This document shows, in pieces, positions 1 through 8,213 of a stretch of 64,000 nucleotides of DNA (positions are counted from its first letter, which is position 1; each line of letters starts with the position of its first letter). Source of the stretch: Ruficoccus sp. ZRK36. GTDB taxonomy: Bacteria > Verrucomicrobiota > Verrucomicrobiia > Opitutales > Cerasicoccaceae. The notes beneath the pieces are model-generated. The model was not told the DNA's origin. It ran no database searches and saw nothing but the letters and a program-made list of their open reading frames with translations. Position numbers and translations under genes: made by a program. Where the stretch lies: NCBI RefSeq assembly GCF_019603315.1, contig NZ_CP080649.1, positions 1,069,501-1,133,500 on the forward strand, read 5' to 3'.

Positions 1-1
1 G

Positions 2-1051
2 TACACGGGGCTGGAGCACGAGGGGTATCAGGATAACAAGGGGGCGATCATCAGTCGTAACCCCTGGGAGTTGTCCTGGGATCACTTCGTGGGCATGGAA
101 GCGGTCGACTACCTGAATACCTATGGTGGGGATACGCCTTTTGCCATGATGGTCGGCTTTACGGGGCCGCATTGCCCCTATGACCCGAACGAAGAATTTG
201 TCTCGAACATCGACATCGACAAGATTCCTGACCCGGCTCCGAGTGTTCCGGGAGATTGCGATGAGGCTAAAAAGGCCAACCACGCGGGCTGTAAGGGAGG
301 CTGGAACGGTGTTGACCTGGATGGGTGGACGCTGGAGCAGAAGCGCCGCGTGCGCCAGCACTACGCCGGCCTCGTCCAGCAGATCGACTACGAGGTCGGA
401 GAGATCCTGAAGGCCCTCGAAGCCGCCGGACAGCTCGACAACACACTCATTATCTTTACCAGTGACCACGGCGACTATGTCGGTGACCACGACATGGCGG
501 GTAAGGGGACCTACTATGAAGGCAGCTGCCATATCCCGATGATCGTGCGCGATCCGGTCAGCCCCGAAGGGGTCGACTGCGACGATCTGGTGACCCTCAC
601 CGACGTGACGGCGACCATGCTCGCCTACGCAGGTGTAGAGCCGCCGGCCGAGTGGGAGAGTACTCCTCTGCCGAAGCTGCCCTACATGGGGCGTGGGCGT
701 CCGGATGTGCCGACCCGCAGCAGCGTGATCGGCGCTCTCTCCAATGCCCGCATGTATTTGTCCGGTGACTGGAAGTACTCCAAGTACGCGACCGGGGAGA
801 TGACGCTCTTCAACCTCGCTGAGGATCCTCAGGAGCAGCGTAACCGTGTCAACGACCCTGAATGCTTCAAGCTCGTGCTCGAGTGCGAGCAAGCCCTGTG
901 CCGTGCGGAGATCCCGATGACGCAGGATGGGCACCGCGATAAGGTGGTTGAGATGGGGGATCACCTCTGGCGGAGTGAGTCCTTTGGGCGCGAAGGCTAC
1001 GTCCGCACGTACCCCTATCCGTGGGATAAGTCGCATACCCCCTCCAATTAG
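2..1051 (+). CDS. Sulfatase family protein, C-terminal part (5' truncated by window edge)
   Basis: The frame is open from the left edge, so about 349 C-terminal residues are visible and the N-terminal formylglycine motif (C/S-x-P-x-R) lies outside. What is seen is the sulfatase core: FTGPHCPYDP, a long helix, then FTSDHGDYVGDHD (nucleotides about 455-495), whose Asp-His pair is the usual metal ligand set of the alkaline-phosphatase superfamily, followed by KGTYYEG. The C-terminal subdomain after it includes FNLAEDPQEQRN, typical of arylsulfatases. The family hydrolyses sulfate esters of polysaccharides or small molecules, normally in the periplasm or outside the cell. The exact substrate cannot be told without the N-terminus. 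No neighbour on the right is functionally linked. Confidence 0.93.
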   Translation, partial: YTGLEHEGYQDNKGAIISRNPWELSWDHFVGMEAVDYLNTYGGDTPFAMMVGFTGPHCPYDPNEEFVSNIDIDKIPDPAPSVPGDCDEAKKANHAGCKGGWNGVDLDGWTLEQKRRVRQHYAGLVQQIDYEVGEILKALEAAGQLDNTLIIFTSDHGDYVGDHDMAGKGTYYEGSCHIPMIVRDPVSPEGVDCDDLVTLTDVTATMLAYAGVEPPAEWESTPLPKLPYMGRGRPDVPTRSSVIGALSNARMYLSGDWKYSKYATGEMTLFNLAEDPQEQRNRVNDPECFKLVLECEQALCRAEIPMTQDGHRDKVVEMGDHLWRSESFGREGYVRTYPYPWDKSHTPSN

Positions 1052-1183
1052 TAAGTATAAGGCGGAGGCTTTGCCATTTATAGCCGGATAGTATTAATGT
1101 CTATCCGACTGCTCCTATGTGGCGCAGATGGCCGTGGCCGAGCGGAAATACATGCAGGTGGTTTGCGATAGTGGGATGGTGGG

Positions 1184-1210
1184 TTTTTACTAAACGAGTT
1201 TAGTAAAAAA
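1184..1210. promoter_or_regulatory. Perfect 12-bp inverted repeat, candidate operator
   Basis: TTTTTACTAAAC is followed after 2 bases (GA) by its exact inverse complement and one more A. It lies 94 bp upstream of the first PEP-CTERM gene and 133 bp after the sulfatase stop. The AT-rich symmetric core resembles operators of dimeric HTH repressors. It could equally serve as a bidirectional U-tract terminator, because both flanks are T/A runs. The rest of 1052-1304 shows no gene. Confidence 0.45.
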
Positions 1211-1304
1211 GCCCTTGTTGTGGTATAGTGTTAGGGTCTATTTTACATAGACTCCAACAACAGCTTTAGCTCCCCAAACTAAAGCCCATCAACAGGCACT
1301 ACTC

Positions 1305-2246
1305 ATGTTTCTACCCCTCTTCACTCGATATCTCCGCTCTCAGATCGGGCGGGTTGCACTTCTTTCACTTGGTAGTTTCGCTCTTGCAGCTACCAGTCAG
1401 GCTACCGTGCTAGCCTACGATACGTTTGATAGCTACACCTCCGGCAGTTCACTTTCTGGGCTCGATGGCGGCTACGGCTGGGAAAGCAGTTGGTCAACGA
1501 ATGTGACGACCGATGTCAGTAGCTCATCGAGCATCTCGTTTAACAATGGCAGTATTGTTCGTGGTGGTGGTAACTCTTTGGTTATTAGCTCACAGTCAAG
1601 CTCTTCCGCCATCACGCGTAGTATGGCGAGCGACAGTAGCACCTACACAGGCTCGACCTACTATACCAGCTTCATCTTCCAGGTTAATTACGGTACGGGT
1701 ACGAGTACAACCGTCACGAACGTCGGTTATCAGGAGGGAAGCTCTTTCTTTGGTGTAGGTGTAGATAATGGTACGACTTCATCGGTGACCAGCCTGCCCC
1801 AAGGCGGCATGAACGGGGCCAGAGCTTTTGCACGCGTTAATGCAAGCGGTGTAACCGATAATGTTGATCAAAATCAGATTAAATACAATAACACCTACTT
1901 TATGGTAGTTGAGCATGTCTGGAGTGGTACGACGAACTCCTACAGCTCAGTGAACGTTTATCTTTACGATGAGGCGAATACCATCAGTGGTCAGGTTGTG
2001 TCCTACGACGGTACTGCCAGCGAAACCAGCATCGAGCAGTTGGCCATGCGCGTTTTCTATATTGGTGGAGGTGACCGCAATGGTGAGGCCTACACGAATG
2101 ACGTCGATTTGATTTTCGATGATTTCCTTTTCGCCGACAGCTTTGAGAGCGCAACCGGGGCTATCCCTGAGCCGAGCACTTATGCGGCACTGGCTGGGCT
2201 GGCAGTCCTTGGCATTGCCGTCCTCCGCCGCAAGCGCCGCGGTTAA
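1305..2246 (+). CDS. PEP-CTERM sorting domain protein (paralogue 1)
   Basis: 313 residues. The N-terminal signal peptide (about residues 1-33, ending SQATVLA) is followed by a beta-rich, Ser/Thr/Asn/Gly-rich mature domain beginning AYDTFDSYTSGSSL. That domain looks like a concanavalin/LamG-type jelly roll and recurs in the next three genes. The C-terminus has a canonical PEP-CTERM signal: IPEPSTYA, a hydrophobic helix, then RRKRRG. In the family this tail is recognised by exosortase, which removes it and exports the protein to the exopolysaccharide matrix or cell surface. No exosortase gene lies in the window. The function of the mature domain is unknown. The coding sequence is more AT-rich than the housekeeping genes to the right. 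Confidence 0.93.
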   Translation: MFLPLFTRYLRSQIGRVALLSLGSFALAATSQATVLAYDTFDSYTSGSSLSGLDGGYGWESSWSTNVTTDVSSSSSISFNNGSIVRGGGNSLVISSQSSSSAITRSMASDSSTYTGSTYYTSFIFQVNYGTGTSTTVTNVGYQEGSSFFGVGVDNGTTSSVTSLPQGGMNGARAFARVNASGVTDNVDQNQIKYNNTYFMVVEHVWSGTTNSYSSVNVYLYDEANTISGQVVSYDGTASETSIEQLAMRVFYIGGGDRNGEAYTNDVDLIFDDFLFADSFESATGAIPEPSTYAALAGLAVLGIAVLRRKRRG

Positions 2247-2372
2247 GCGTGGAGTCGGCAAGTAGCCAAGTTCACACTATGCCGAGGGGCGTTATTTTCC
2301 GAGGAGGAGTATCCGTTTTTTATAAGTCCGTAAATCGCTTGTTAAGATGCCTTTAAATAGGGGCTTCGACTT

Positions 2373-2400
2373 GCAGTTTCCGACAGGTTTGATATACTAT
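2373..2400 (+). promoter_or_regulatory. Candidate sigma70-type promoter of PEP-CTERM paralogue 2
   Basis: TTGCAG at 2373-2378 and TATACT at 2395-2400 are separated by 16 bp, 84 bp before the ATG at 2484. It implies the paralogues are transcribed individually rather than as one operon. Read by eye only. Confidence 0.4.
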
Positions 2401-2483
2401 TATCATAGTTTGTTCTAGCAGCCACATCACCTATGCATTGTGTGGCTTAATATCTGTAATATTCTACCCCACCCCTATTCCCC

Positions 2484-3407
2484 ATGTTTTCCCCTCTTAA
2501 GTCATCCCTTTGGCGTACCCCTCTTACGAGAGCGGCGCTTTTAGCCCTTGGCAGTTTGTTCGTTGGAGCGACCAGCCAAGCTGCAGTCCTCGCCTACGAC
2601 ACTTTCGATAGCTACACGAGTGGTAGCACCCTTAGTGGGCTTAATGGGGGCTATGGTTGGAATGGCGCTTGGGCTTCCAGCGTGAGTACCGACGTCACCA
2701 GCTCCGAGAGCATCTCGTACAATTACAACGGCATCGTTCGTGGTGGCGGTAACTCTCTGGTGGTCAGCAGTCAGGCGAATGAAGCGGTTGCCAGAAGTCT
2801 GGCCGGCAACGCCTCTACCTACACGGGAGCCGACTATTATGTCAGCTTTATCTTTCAGGTTAACTACGGGACCGGGACCGGGCAGATTTCCAACAGCAGC
2901 TATTCCGAAGACAGCTCTTTCTTTTCCGTAGGTGCTGGCGAAACTGCTACGCAGGCTCCTAACCTTGCCTTGGGCGGGGTGATTGGGCCGAGGCCTGTTG
3001 CTCGTATCAACGGCACCGGCGCCTCGGGTTCGTCGGTTGCAGATTACAACACGACCTACTTCATGGTGATTGAGAACGTCTGGAGCGAAACGTACAGCGC
3101 CTACACCCAGACAAATGTTTACCTCTACGATCAGACCGGTGAGGTTGCCGGGCTTGCAGTCAGCACGACGAATACAGCTTCCACTCAGAACAGCATGGAA
3201 AAGCTGGCGATGCGGGTTTTCTACATCGGAGGTGGTACAAACGGGGGCGTGCCCTACACCAACGACGTGACGCTGACCTTTGACGATTTTCTCTTTGCCG
3301 ATAGTTTCGAGAGCGCAACGGGAGCCATCCCTGAGCCTGGCACCTATGCCGCACTGGCCGGGTTGGCTGTCCTCGGTGTCGCGCTCCTCCGTCGCAAGCG
3401 CTCATAG
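2484..3407 (+). CDS. PEP-CTERM sorting domain protein (paralogue 2)
   Basis: 307 residues. It has a signal peptide (to about residue 34, TSQAAVLA), then AYDTFDSYTSGSTLSGL and the same beta-rich body as the upstream gene, including IVRGGGNSLVVSSQ, the MRVFYIGGG motif and LTFDDFLFADSFESATGA. It ends in IPEPGTYAALAGLAVLGVAL plus RRKRS. Over most of its length it is closely similar to paralogue 1, so this is a recent tandem duplication. It is separated from paralogue 1 by 237 bp with its own promoter-like sequence. Predicted secreted and exosortase-processed; molecular role unknown. Confidence 0.93.
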   Translation: MFSPLKSSLWRTPLTRAALLALGSLFVGATSQAAVLAYDTFDSYTSGSTLSGLNGGYGWNGAWASSVSTDVTSSESISYNYNGIVRGGGNSLVVSSQANEAVARSLAGNASTYTGADYYVSFIFQVNYGTGTGQISNSSYSEDSSFFSVGAGETATQAPNLALGGVIGPRPVARINGTGASGSSVADYNTTYFMVIENVWSETYSAYTQTNVYLYDQTGEVAGLAVSTTNTASTQNSMEKLAMRVFYIGGGTNGGVPYTNDVTLTFDDFLFADSFESATGAIPEPGTYAALAGLAVLGVALLRRKRS

Positions 3408-3469
3408 TCTCCTCTAACGCTGTCGCGGATGCCTCATGGCTGACTGTTAATTAGTCAGTGCTTGGTGTT

Positions 3470-3498
3470 TTGTTTTTTATATCATTATGGGGTAGTAT
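3470..3498 (+). promoter_or_regulatory. Candidate promoter of PEP-CTERM paralogue 3
   Basis: TTGTTT (3470-3475), 17-bp spacer, TAGTAT (3493-3498), within the 239-bp gap between paralogues 2 and 3. AT-rich context; no other element seen in the gap. Confidence 0.3.
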
Positions 3499-3646
3499 TT
3501 AGATGCATCATATTTGCATCTGTCGAGATCTCATAAGGCTAAGCATGGCATTCTGATTGGGGATATTTTACTTGCGGCTACGGGGGCTTAGTAATAGGTT
3601 TATAACGTACCTTTCCCATACCCCAACTGACCAACATTCTACCCCC

Positions 3647-4561
3647 ATGCGATTCACCCAACTCCTTGCCCCCCTCCGACTTCCAGCGGCTCTGGTTACA
3701 TTAGGCCTACTCGCTCCAGCGATCAGTGCGCATGCGGCTGCGCTGGCGTGGGATACCTTCGAAGATTACACAGCCGGCAGCTCATTAAATACCCAGAACG
3801 GTGGTACCGGCTGGACGAGTGCCTGGGAAAGCTCAAACGCCACCCAGGTATCATCCACGAGCATCTCCTACAACAGCGGCGGTATTGTCCGCGGAGGTGG
3901 GAACTCGATGGTGATCAGCACATCGAGCACAGATGCGCTTGTTCGTGACACTTTCACCAGCGGTCAGACTGGTAGCGACTTTTACGTCAGCATGATTTTC
4001 CAGGTCAACAATCCTGAGATGGGTGACACAGACAAAGTGGGGGCTGGCTACACGGACAGTGGCTCATTCTTTGTCATGGGTGCTAATAACAGTTCGGACA
4101 CGGGGATTTCGGCACTGTCCCGGGGTGGCATGAATGGCAGCGAGATTAACTCGCGCGTCGCTGGCGATACAGCGAGTACCAGTAACAATACGATCTACTA
4201 TTCCACGACGTACTTTTTAGTCGTTAAATACGGCTGGGATGCCACTGCCAACGCCTACAGTACCGTAGAAACCTGGCTGAACCCCACGACATCCACAAGC
4301 AGCGGAACTTCTGTCCTGAACGAAGCCGGAGCGGGTGGTTCGAACAACATCGTCGGTATCAAATCACGCGTCTTCTACGTCGGGATGAGCGGTTCTGATC
4401 CGGTATACGACAACACCACGACGTTGGCTTTTGACGACATTGTCTTTGGCGACAGTTTTGCCAGCGTGACCGGAGCGATTCCTGAGCCGGCGACCTACGC
4501 GGTCTTTGCCGGGCTGGCCATACTGGGCATCGCAGTTTTGCGGCGCCGGTATCGCTCCTGA
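3647..4561 (+). CDS. PEP-CTERM sorting domain protein (paralogue 3)
   Basis: 304 residues from the ATG at 3647. An in-frame start at 3557 exists, but the signal peptide (MRFTQLLAPLRLPAALVTLG to about AHA, residue 30) starts at 3647. The mature part repeats the paralogue pattern: AALAWDTFEDYTAGSSL, IVRGGGNSMVIS, RVFYVGMSG, LAFDDIVFGDSFASVTGA. The C-terminal IPEPATYAVFAGLAILGIAV and RRRYRS form the exosortase signal. It is more diverged from paralogues 1 and 2 than they are from each other, and is closest to the broken copy that follows. Function beyond surface export is unknown. Confidence 0.92.
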   Translation: MRFTQLLAPLRLPAALVTLGLLAPAISAHAAALAWDTFEDYTAGSSLNTQNGGTGWTSAWESSNATQVSSTSISYNSGGIVRGGGNSMVISTSSTDALVRDTFTSGQTGSDFYVSMIFQVNNPEMGDTDKVGAGYTDSGSFFVMGANNSSDTGISALSRGGMNGSEINSRVAGDTASTSNNTIYYSTTYFLVVKYGWDATANAYSTVETWLNPTTSTSSGTSVLNEAGAGGSNNIVGIKSRVFYVGMSGSDPVYDNTTTLAFDDIVFGDSFASVTGAIPEPATYAVFAGLAILGIAVLRRRYRS

Positions 4562-4665
4562 GTGGCATGGCGGTTATCGTTACAAATTTTACCACGACGC
4601 GCACTGTTTGACCATTACGTAGATTCATCGTAGATTTAGGTTTCACCTCCTGTATTTTCCGCTCC

Positions 4666-5425
4666 ATGTTTCACTCAAGATTCGTTTCCCCCCTATGTTC
4701 CCTTTTGGCACTGGGCGACATCGGCTACCAACACTGTCGTCGATGCTGGTTTGAGTTTTAACGCCGGTGGTATCGTGCGTGGTGGAGGCAACGCGGTGAA
4801 CCTGACGTCCGCTAGCACCTATGCCATGGTGCGTGATGTTTTCGAGAGCCTCAATACCAGTGGAGCGGACTACTACCTGAGCATGGCTTTTCAGATCGTA
4901 AGTGAGTCGTCTACCGGCACGGTTGGTTCCGGGACCTCATACTTCGCCTGGGGCGCCGATGATGATGTGACTTACGTGCATAATCAGACCCTCGGCGGTA
5001 CTAATGCATCGAACGTTATTGCCCGTGTGGGGGACGCTAGTGAGTATCGGGCCTCCACAGCGGCCAACCTCAAGTATGGAACGACATATTTCCTGGTCGT
5101 CGAGTATGGTGGCTGGGATTCAGGCGTCAATGGCTACACCACTGCGACCTCCTGGGTCTATGCCGACGATGGCGAGGGAGGCACTACCATTGTCTCGGCC
5201 ACAAAGACCGTAGTGTCGGAGACGACGGGCTCGAAGGGCATTATCGGCCTGAACCTGCGCACGCATTTCATTACGGAAGATACCCACCTTTTGTTCGATG
5301 ATATTGTCTTCGGAGACAGCCTGGCCAGCGTGACCGGAGCCATTCCTGAGCCGGCGACCTACGCGGTCTTTGCCGGGCTGGCCATACTGGGCATCAGCAT
5401 TCTTCGCCGTAAGCGTCGCTCCTAG
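4666..5425 (+). pseudogene. PEP-CTERM protein paralogue 4, broken by deletion and frameshift
   Basis: An ATG at 4666 begins a signal-peptide-like stretch (MFHSRFVSPLCSLLALG, as in paralogue 3), but that frame stops at 4759-4761. Homology to the mature domain resumes in another frame around 4712 (WATSATNTVVDAGLSFNAGG) and stays open to 5425, ending IPEPATYAVFAGLAILGISI and RRKRRS. Compared with paralogue 3, about 40 residues (rest of signal peptide, AALAWDTFEDY region and following) are missing between the two pieces. The only start in the long frame is a TTG at 4751, which would give a protein without an export signal. Because the change is a loss of codons plus a shift, a simple sequencing error is unlikely. 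The C-terminal region is nearly identical to paralogue 3, so inactivation looks recent. Confidence 0.75.
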
Positions 5426-5458
5426 GAGAGCGTTTTTAGAAACGATTTTATGAAAAAG

Positions 5459-5487
5459 CCGCAGCCGAAACGTGCTGCGGTTTTTTT
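5459..5487 (+). terminator. Rho-independent terminator after the PEP-CTERM cluster
   Basis: CCGCAGC (5459-5465) pairs with GCTGCGG (5474-5480) and is followed by seven T (5481-5487). It lies 34 bp after the stop of the last PEP-CTERM copy and before the convergent minus-strand gene. Confidence 0.85.
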
Positions 5488-5531
5488 GTGCCTGTCGGAT
5501 GCCACCCCTCAAGGAGCTTTGTCCTGTGCAT

Positions 5532-5969
5532 TTAAGAGGGGCGGGGGAGAGGGCCGTCCCAGCTCTCGGTCTTCAGGCGGATGCCGCCCATCTCGCGCAT
5601 CTTCTCGGGGAGCATGAGGTAGACCCAGACCTGTCCGAGTGAATCACCGTCGAGGTCCCAGCATTCGACACTGCGGCGTTGGTACTCGTTTTCGGCTTCA
5701 GGGCGCCCCTCGACATAGCCTTCGAGTTCGTCGAAGCCTTGCAGGGCCGCTTCATCCTGCAGGGTAAGCAGGACGCCCTGTGCCCAGCCTTCACCCTCCA
5801 GTAGCCCGGGATAACCGGGGGAGAGGTCGTAGAGCAGGCCACGTACACGGGCGGGCTGATGGGCGGCGACTTTCCCCTCCGCATAGCGGCCCCAGTAAAA
5901 GCCGCCGGGCTTGAGCGTGCCATAGACGAATACGCGCAGACCAGCGGGATTACTTTGCTTTGGAGCCAT
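5532..5969 (-). CDS. Gamma-glutamylcyclotransferase-fold (AIG2/GGCT-like) protein
   Basis: 145 residues from the ATG at 5969, chosen because the family motif begins a few residues later; a start at 6005 would add 12 residues. The signature VYGTLKPGG (about residues 12-20) and GFDELEGYVEG (about 75-85, supplying the expected catalytic Glu) define the GGCT/AIG2 fold. Members cyclise gamma-glutamyl groups or gamma-glutamylamines in the cytosol; the substrate here is not determinable. The start overlaps the 3' end of the upstream secretin-like gene by 20 bp, so the two are probably translated together. Confidence 0.82.
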   Translation of the reverse strand: MAPKQSNPAGLRVFVYGTLKPGGFYWGRYAEGKVAAHQPARVRGLLYDLSPGYPGLLEGEGWAQGVLLTLQDEAALQGFDELEGYVEGRPEAENEYQRRSVECWDLDGDSLGQVWVYLMLPEKMREMGGIRLKTESWDGPLPRPS

Positions 5970-6888
5970 GCATGTCGCGGTTTTGCATTTGGCGGCCGGG
6001 GACAACGACCTCTGGATCGTCGTAGTTTTTCATCTGGCCGGGAGGTGCTGGCAGCAGGTTGGTGCCGGATTCGGTGGTGGCACTCAAAAAGATCATGACA
6101 CGCTGTCCGCCGGACTGGCGGGATTTTTCCAACGGGATGAGCGGGATGCCCTGCTTGCCGTTGCTGCCGCTGGTTGTGCTGGAGCCGCCGATGGCGACGG
6201 TGCCGCCATCGGGCACGGTGATGCGGGTTGCGGCGCCACGCACGATGATGTCGTCTTTGCCGCCGCTGCGGCTGACCACAGGCGTCAGCATCACGTCGAT
6301 ATCGCCGCTCTCCGGTTTTACGCGTGGGAGCACCTGGAGGAATTCGCCGACGGGTACACGGGCATAGATGGTCTCGGGGTTGCCCCATGCATCTTCCTGC
6401 TGCCCGAGTGTGACAAACTGGTCCGAGGAAACCTGAAGGTAGGCGGGGTCGCCGCTCATGGTTGTCGCCTCCATAAACTGCTCGATGCGGCCGCCCTGGC
6501 CGGAGTCGATCAACTCGAGGGCGGCATCAAATTCCGAGCGCGGAAGCACCGTCTGCCTGGAAATATCGAGGCCGAAGCGTTTCTCCATGGCGGTGTTGAT
6601 CTCGGCCACGTAGACGGTGAGTGAGACCTGCTTGAGGGCCTGATCCAGCTCGGCAAGCAATTGCCCGAGCTGTTCGAGCTGGGTGGAGGTGCCGTTGGCG
6701 ATGATCGTATTCGTGCGGGTATCAACGCTGGCGCTGCCGTCGGGGCTCACCATCTGCTCAGCCACAGAGAGCAGCTCCTGGGCGTCACGGTTCTCAAGCT
6801 TAAAGAGTTTTACTTCAGTCGTGCCTTGCGCGAATGCACAGACGGGCAGCATCCATAGGGCCAATAGAGTCAGGCAGAGGAATCGCAT
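5950..6888 (-). CDS. Mini-secretin-like (GspD N-domain and partial secretin) protein
   Basis: 312 residues with a signal peptide (MRFLCLTLLALWMLPVCAFA). Residues about 25-95 resemble the N1/N2 short domains of secretins (ENRDAQELLSVAEQMV, then NTIIANGTSTQLEQLGQLLAELD). The C-terminal part keeps the secretin strand motif TVPDGGTVAIGGSSTT and a PLIPLEKS turn, with IFLSATTE close to the end. At 312 residues it is about half of a full type II secretion secretin and lacks an obvious S-domain, so whether it forms a pore is doubtful. No other secretion genes are adjacent; the next gene is a GGCT-fold enzyme. Periplasmic or outer-membrane location is inferred. Confidence 0.75.
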   Translation of the reverse strand: MRFLCLTLLALWMLPVCAFAQGTTEVKLFKLENRDAQELLSVAEQMVSPDGSASVDTRTNTIIANGTSTQLEQLGQLLAELDQALKQVSLTVYVAEINTAMEKRFGLDISRQTVLPRSEFDAALELIDSGQGGRIEQFMEATTMSGDPAYLQVSSDQFVTLGQQEDAWGNPETIYARVPVGEFLQVLPRVKPESGDIDVMLTPVVSRSGGKDDIIVRGAATRITVPDGGTVAIGGSSTTSGSNGKQGIPLIPLEKSRQSGGQRVMIFLSATTESGTNLLPAPPGQMKNYDDPEVVVPGRQMQNRDMHGSKAK

Positions 6889-7016
6889 GAGGTAGATGTT
6901 AAATCGCTGGCCTGCAATTTCAAGTATTTGGCGCTTTCTCGTTCTTGAGCAGATGGGAATGTTTGGAAAATTTTAGGGTTTATTGTTCATGCAATACCTA
7001 TAAATATCATTAAAAG

Positions 7017-8048
7017 ATGAAACACCGCCTGTTTCTACTTGGTATTCGATGTTACTATTACAACATCAAGCTTTGCTTATGGGTGAGCCGACGTATCCAT
7101 AAGAAGAGCCTGAAGCGCTGGGCGTTTCTCTGTCTCTCGCCTTGGCTACTGCTGCGTTGGCTGGCTTTCGGTCTTTACGAGTGGGGAGTGGGGCGTGCCC
7201 TGGTGGAAAGGCAGAAGCGCCGTGAGGCGGGGATGGACTTTGAGCACGAGTTGTCGGTCGTCGCGATTGCCAAGAACGAGGGTTTGTATGTGCGTGAGTG
7301 GGTGGAGTACCACCGGCTGATCGGTGTCGGGCAGATTATCTTTTACGATAACGAAAGCACCGACGGGACGGCCGAGCTTTTACAGCCTTACATTCAGTCC
7401 GGGTTTGTGAAGTATCATACCATTGTAGGAAAAGCTCAGCAGCTGCCTGCCTACAACGATGCCGTGCGCCGGTACCGGGACACGACGCGCTTTATGGCCT
7501 TTATCGACCTGGACGAGTTCATGAAGACGAGGGTGGATTTTGAGCCGATCGGGGAGGTTGTCTCTCGATTGATAGAGGGCAGAAAGGGCGCGGTTGGCAT
7601 TGGGGTTAACTGGCATGTCTTCGGAGGGGGCTTTCACAAGACACGCCCTGATGGATTAGTGATCGAGAGTTATACGCGCTGCTCCGAGCGTCAGACTCAG
7701 ATGAATGCCCACATTAAGACGATTTGTAATCCGCGCTTTATCAAGGAGTACATCAGCCCGCACTTTCCGCTATATGTGCTGGGAGCCTCTGCGATCAGTC
7801 TCAGCGGTAAGCGAATCTATGCCTGGTTCGCCGATCCGCTTTGCGACCCGGTCATTCGCGTTAACCACTATTCGTGCAAGTCGGAGGAGGACTATCAGAT
7901 CAAGATGGCTCGCGGCATGGGCGACCGTATCGGCTCCTACGACATGACCTCGTACCGCGCGATGGATCTGAATGACTGTGAGGACATCTCGATGATGGTC
8001 TATGCCTGTGTCCTAAAGCAGCAGATCTCTAAGGTCATGGAGCTATAG
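7017..8048 (+). CDS. Glycosyltransferase family 92-like protein
   Basis: 343 residues. A basic and hydrophobic N-terminus (about residues 1-60, with a possible membrane-associated stretch CLSPWLLLRWLAFGLYEWGV) precedes a GT-A domain. This begins VVAIAKNEGLYVREWVEYH (about 82-100) and contains IFYDNESTDGT and FIDLDEFM, whose DLD triad is the expected metal/nucleotide-sugar site. The pattern fits GT92/DUF23 enzymes, which use UDP-galactose or similar donors; the acceptor is unknown. It is the first gene on the plus strand after a divergent 128-bp gap and is separated from miaB by 165 bp containing small palindromes. Probably involved in surface glycan synthesis. Confidence 0.85.
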   Translation: MKHRLFLLGIRCYYYNIKLCLWVSRRIHKKSLKRWAFLCLSPWLLLRWLAFGLYEWGVGRALVERQKRREAGMDFEHELSVVAIAKNEGLYVREWVEYHRLIGVGQIIFYDNESTDGTAELLQPYIQSGFVKYHTIVGKAQQLPAYNDAVRRYRDTTRFMAFIDLDEFMKTRVDFEPIGEVVSRLIEGRKGAVGIGVNWHVFGGGFHKTRPDGLVIESYTRCSERQTQMNAHIKTICNPRFIKEYISPHFPLYVLGASAISLSGKRIYAWFADPLCDPVIRVNHYSCKSEEDYQIKMARGMGDRIGSYDMTSYRAMDLNDCEDISMMVYACVLKQQISKVMEL

Positions 8049-8213
8049 CCGGACGCCCCCATCGGGGCTGGCAATCCTGGAATCTCCAGCGGCAGATGCC
8101 AGGGGCTGGAATCATCCGCCGGTATCGGCGATCGCGATGGTGATCGGTTTGCCTTGTGTGATCAGCACTTGAACTCATGGGCGTTTAAGCTTATCTACTA
8201 GCCCCTTTTCACC

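Noticed and set aside
4666-4761. Programmed frameshift between the signal peptide and mature domain of PEP copy 4
   Set aside because: No slippery heptamer, and about 40 residues are absent as well, so a deletion explains it better.
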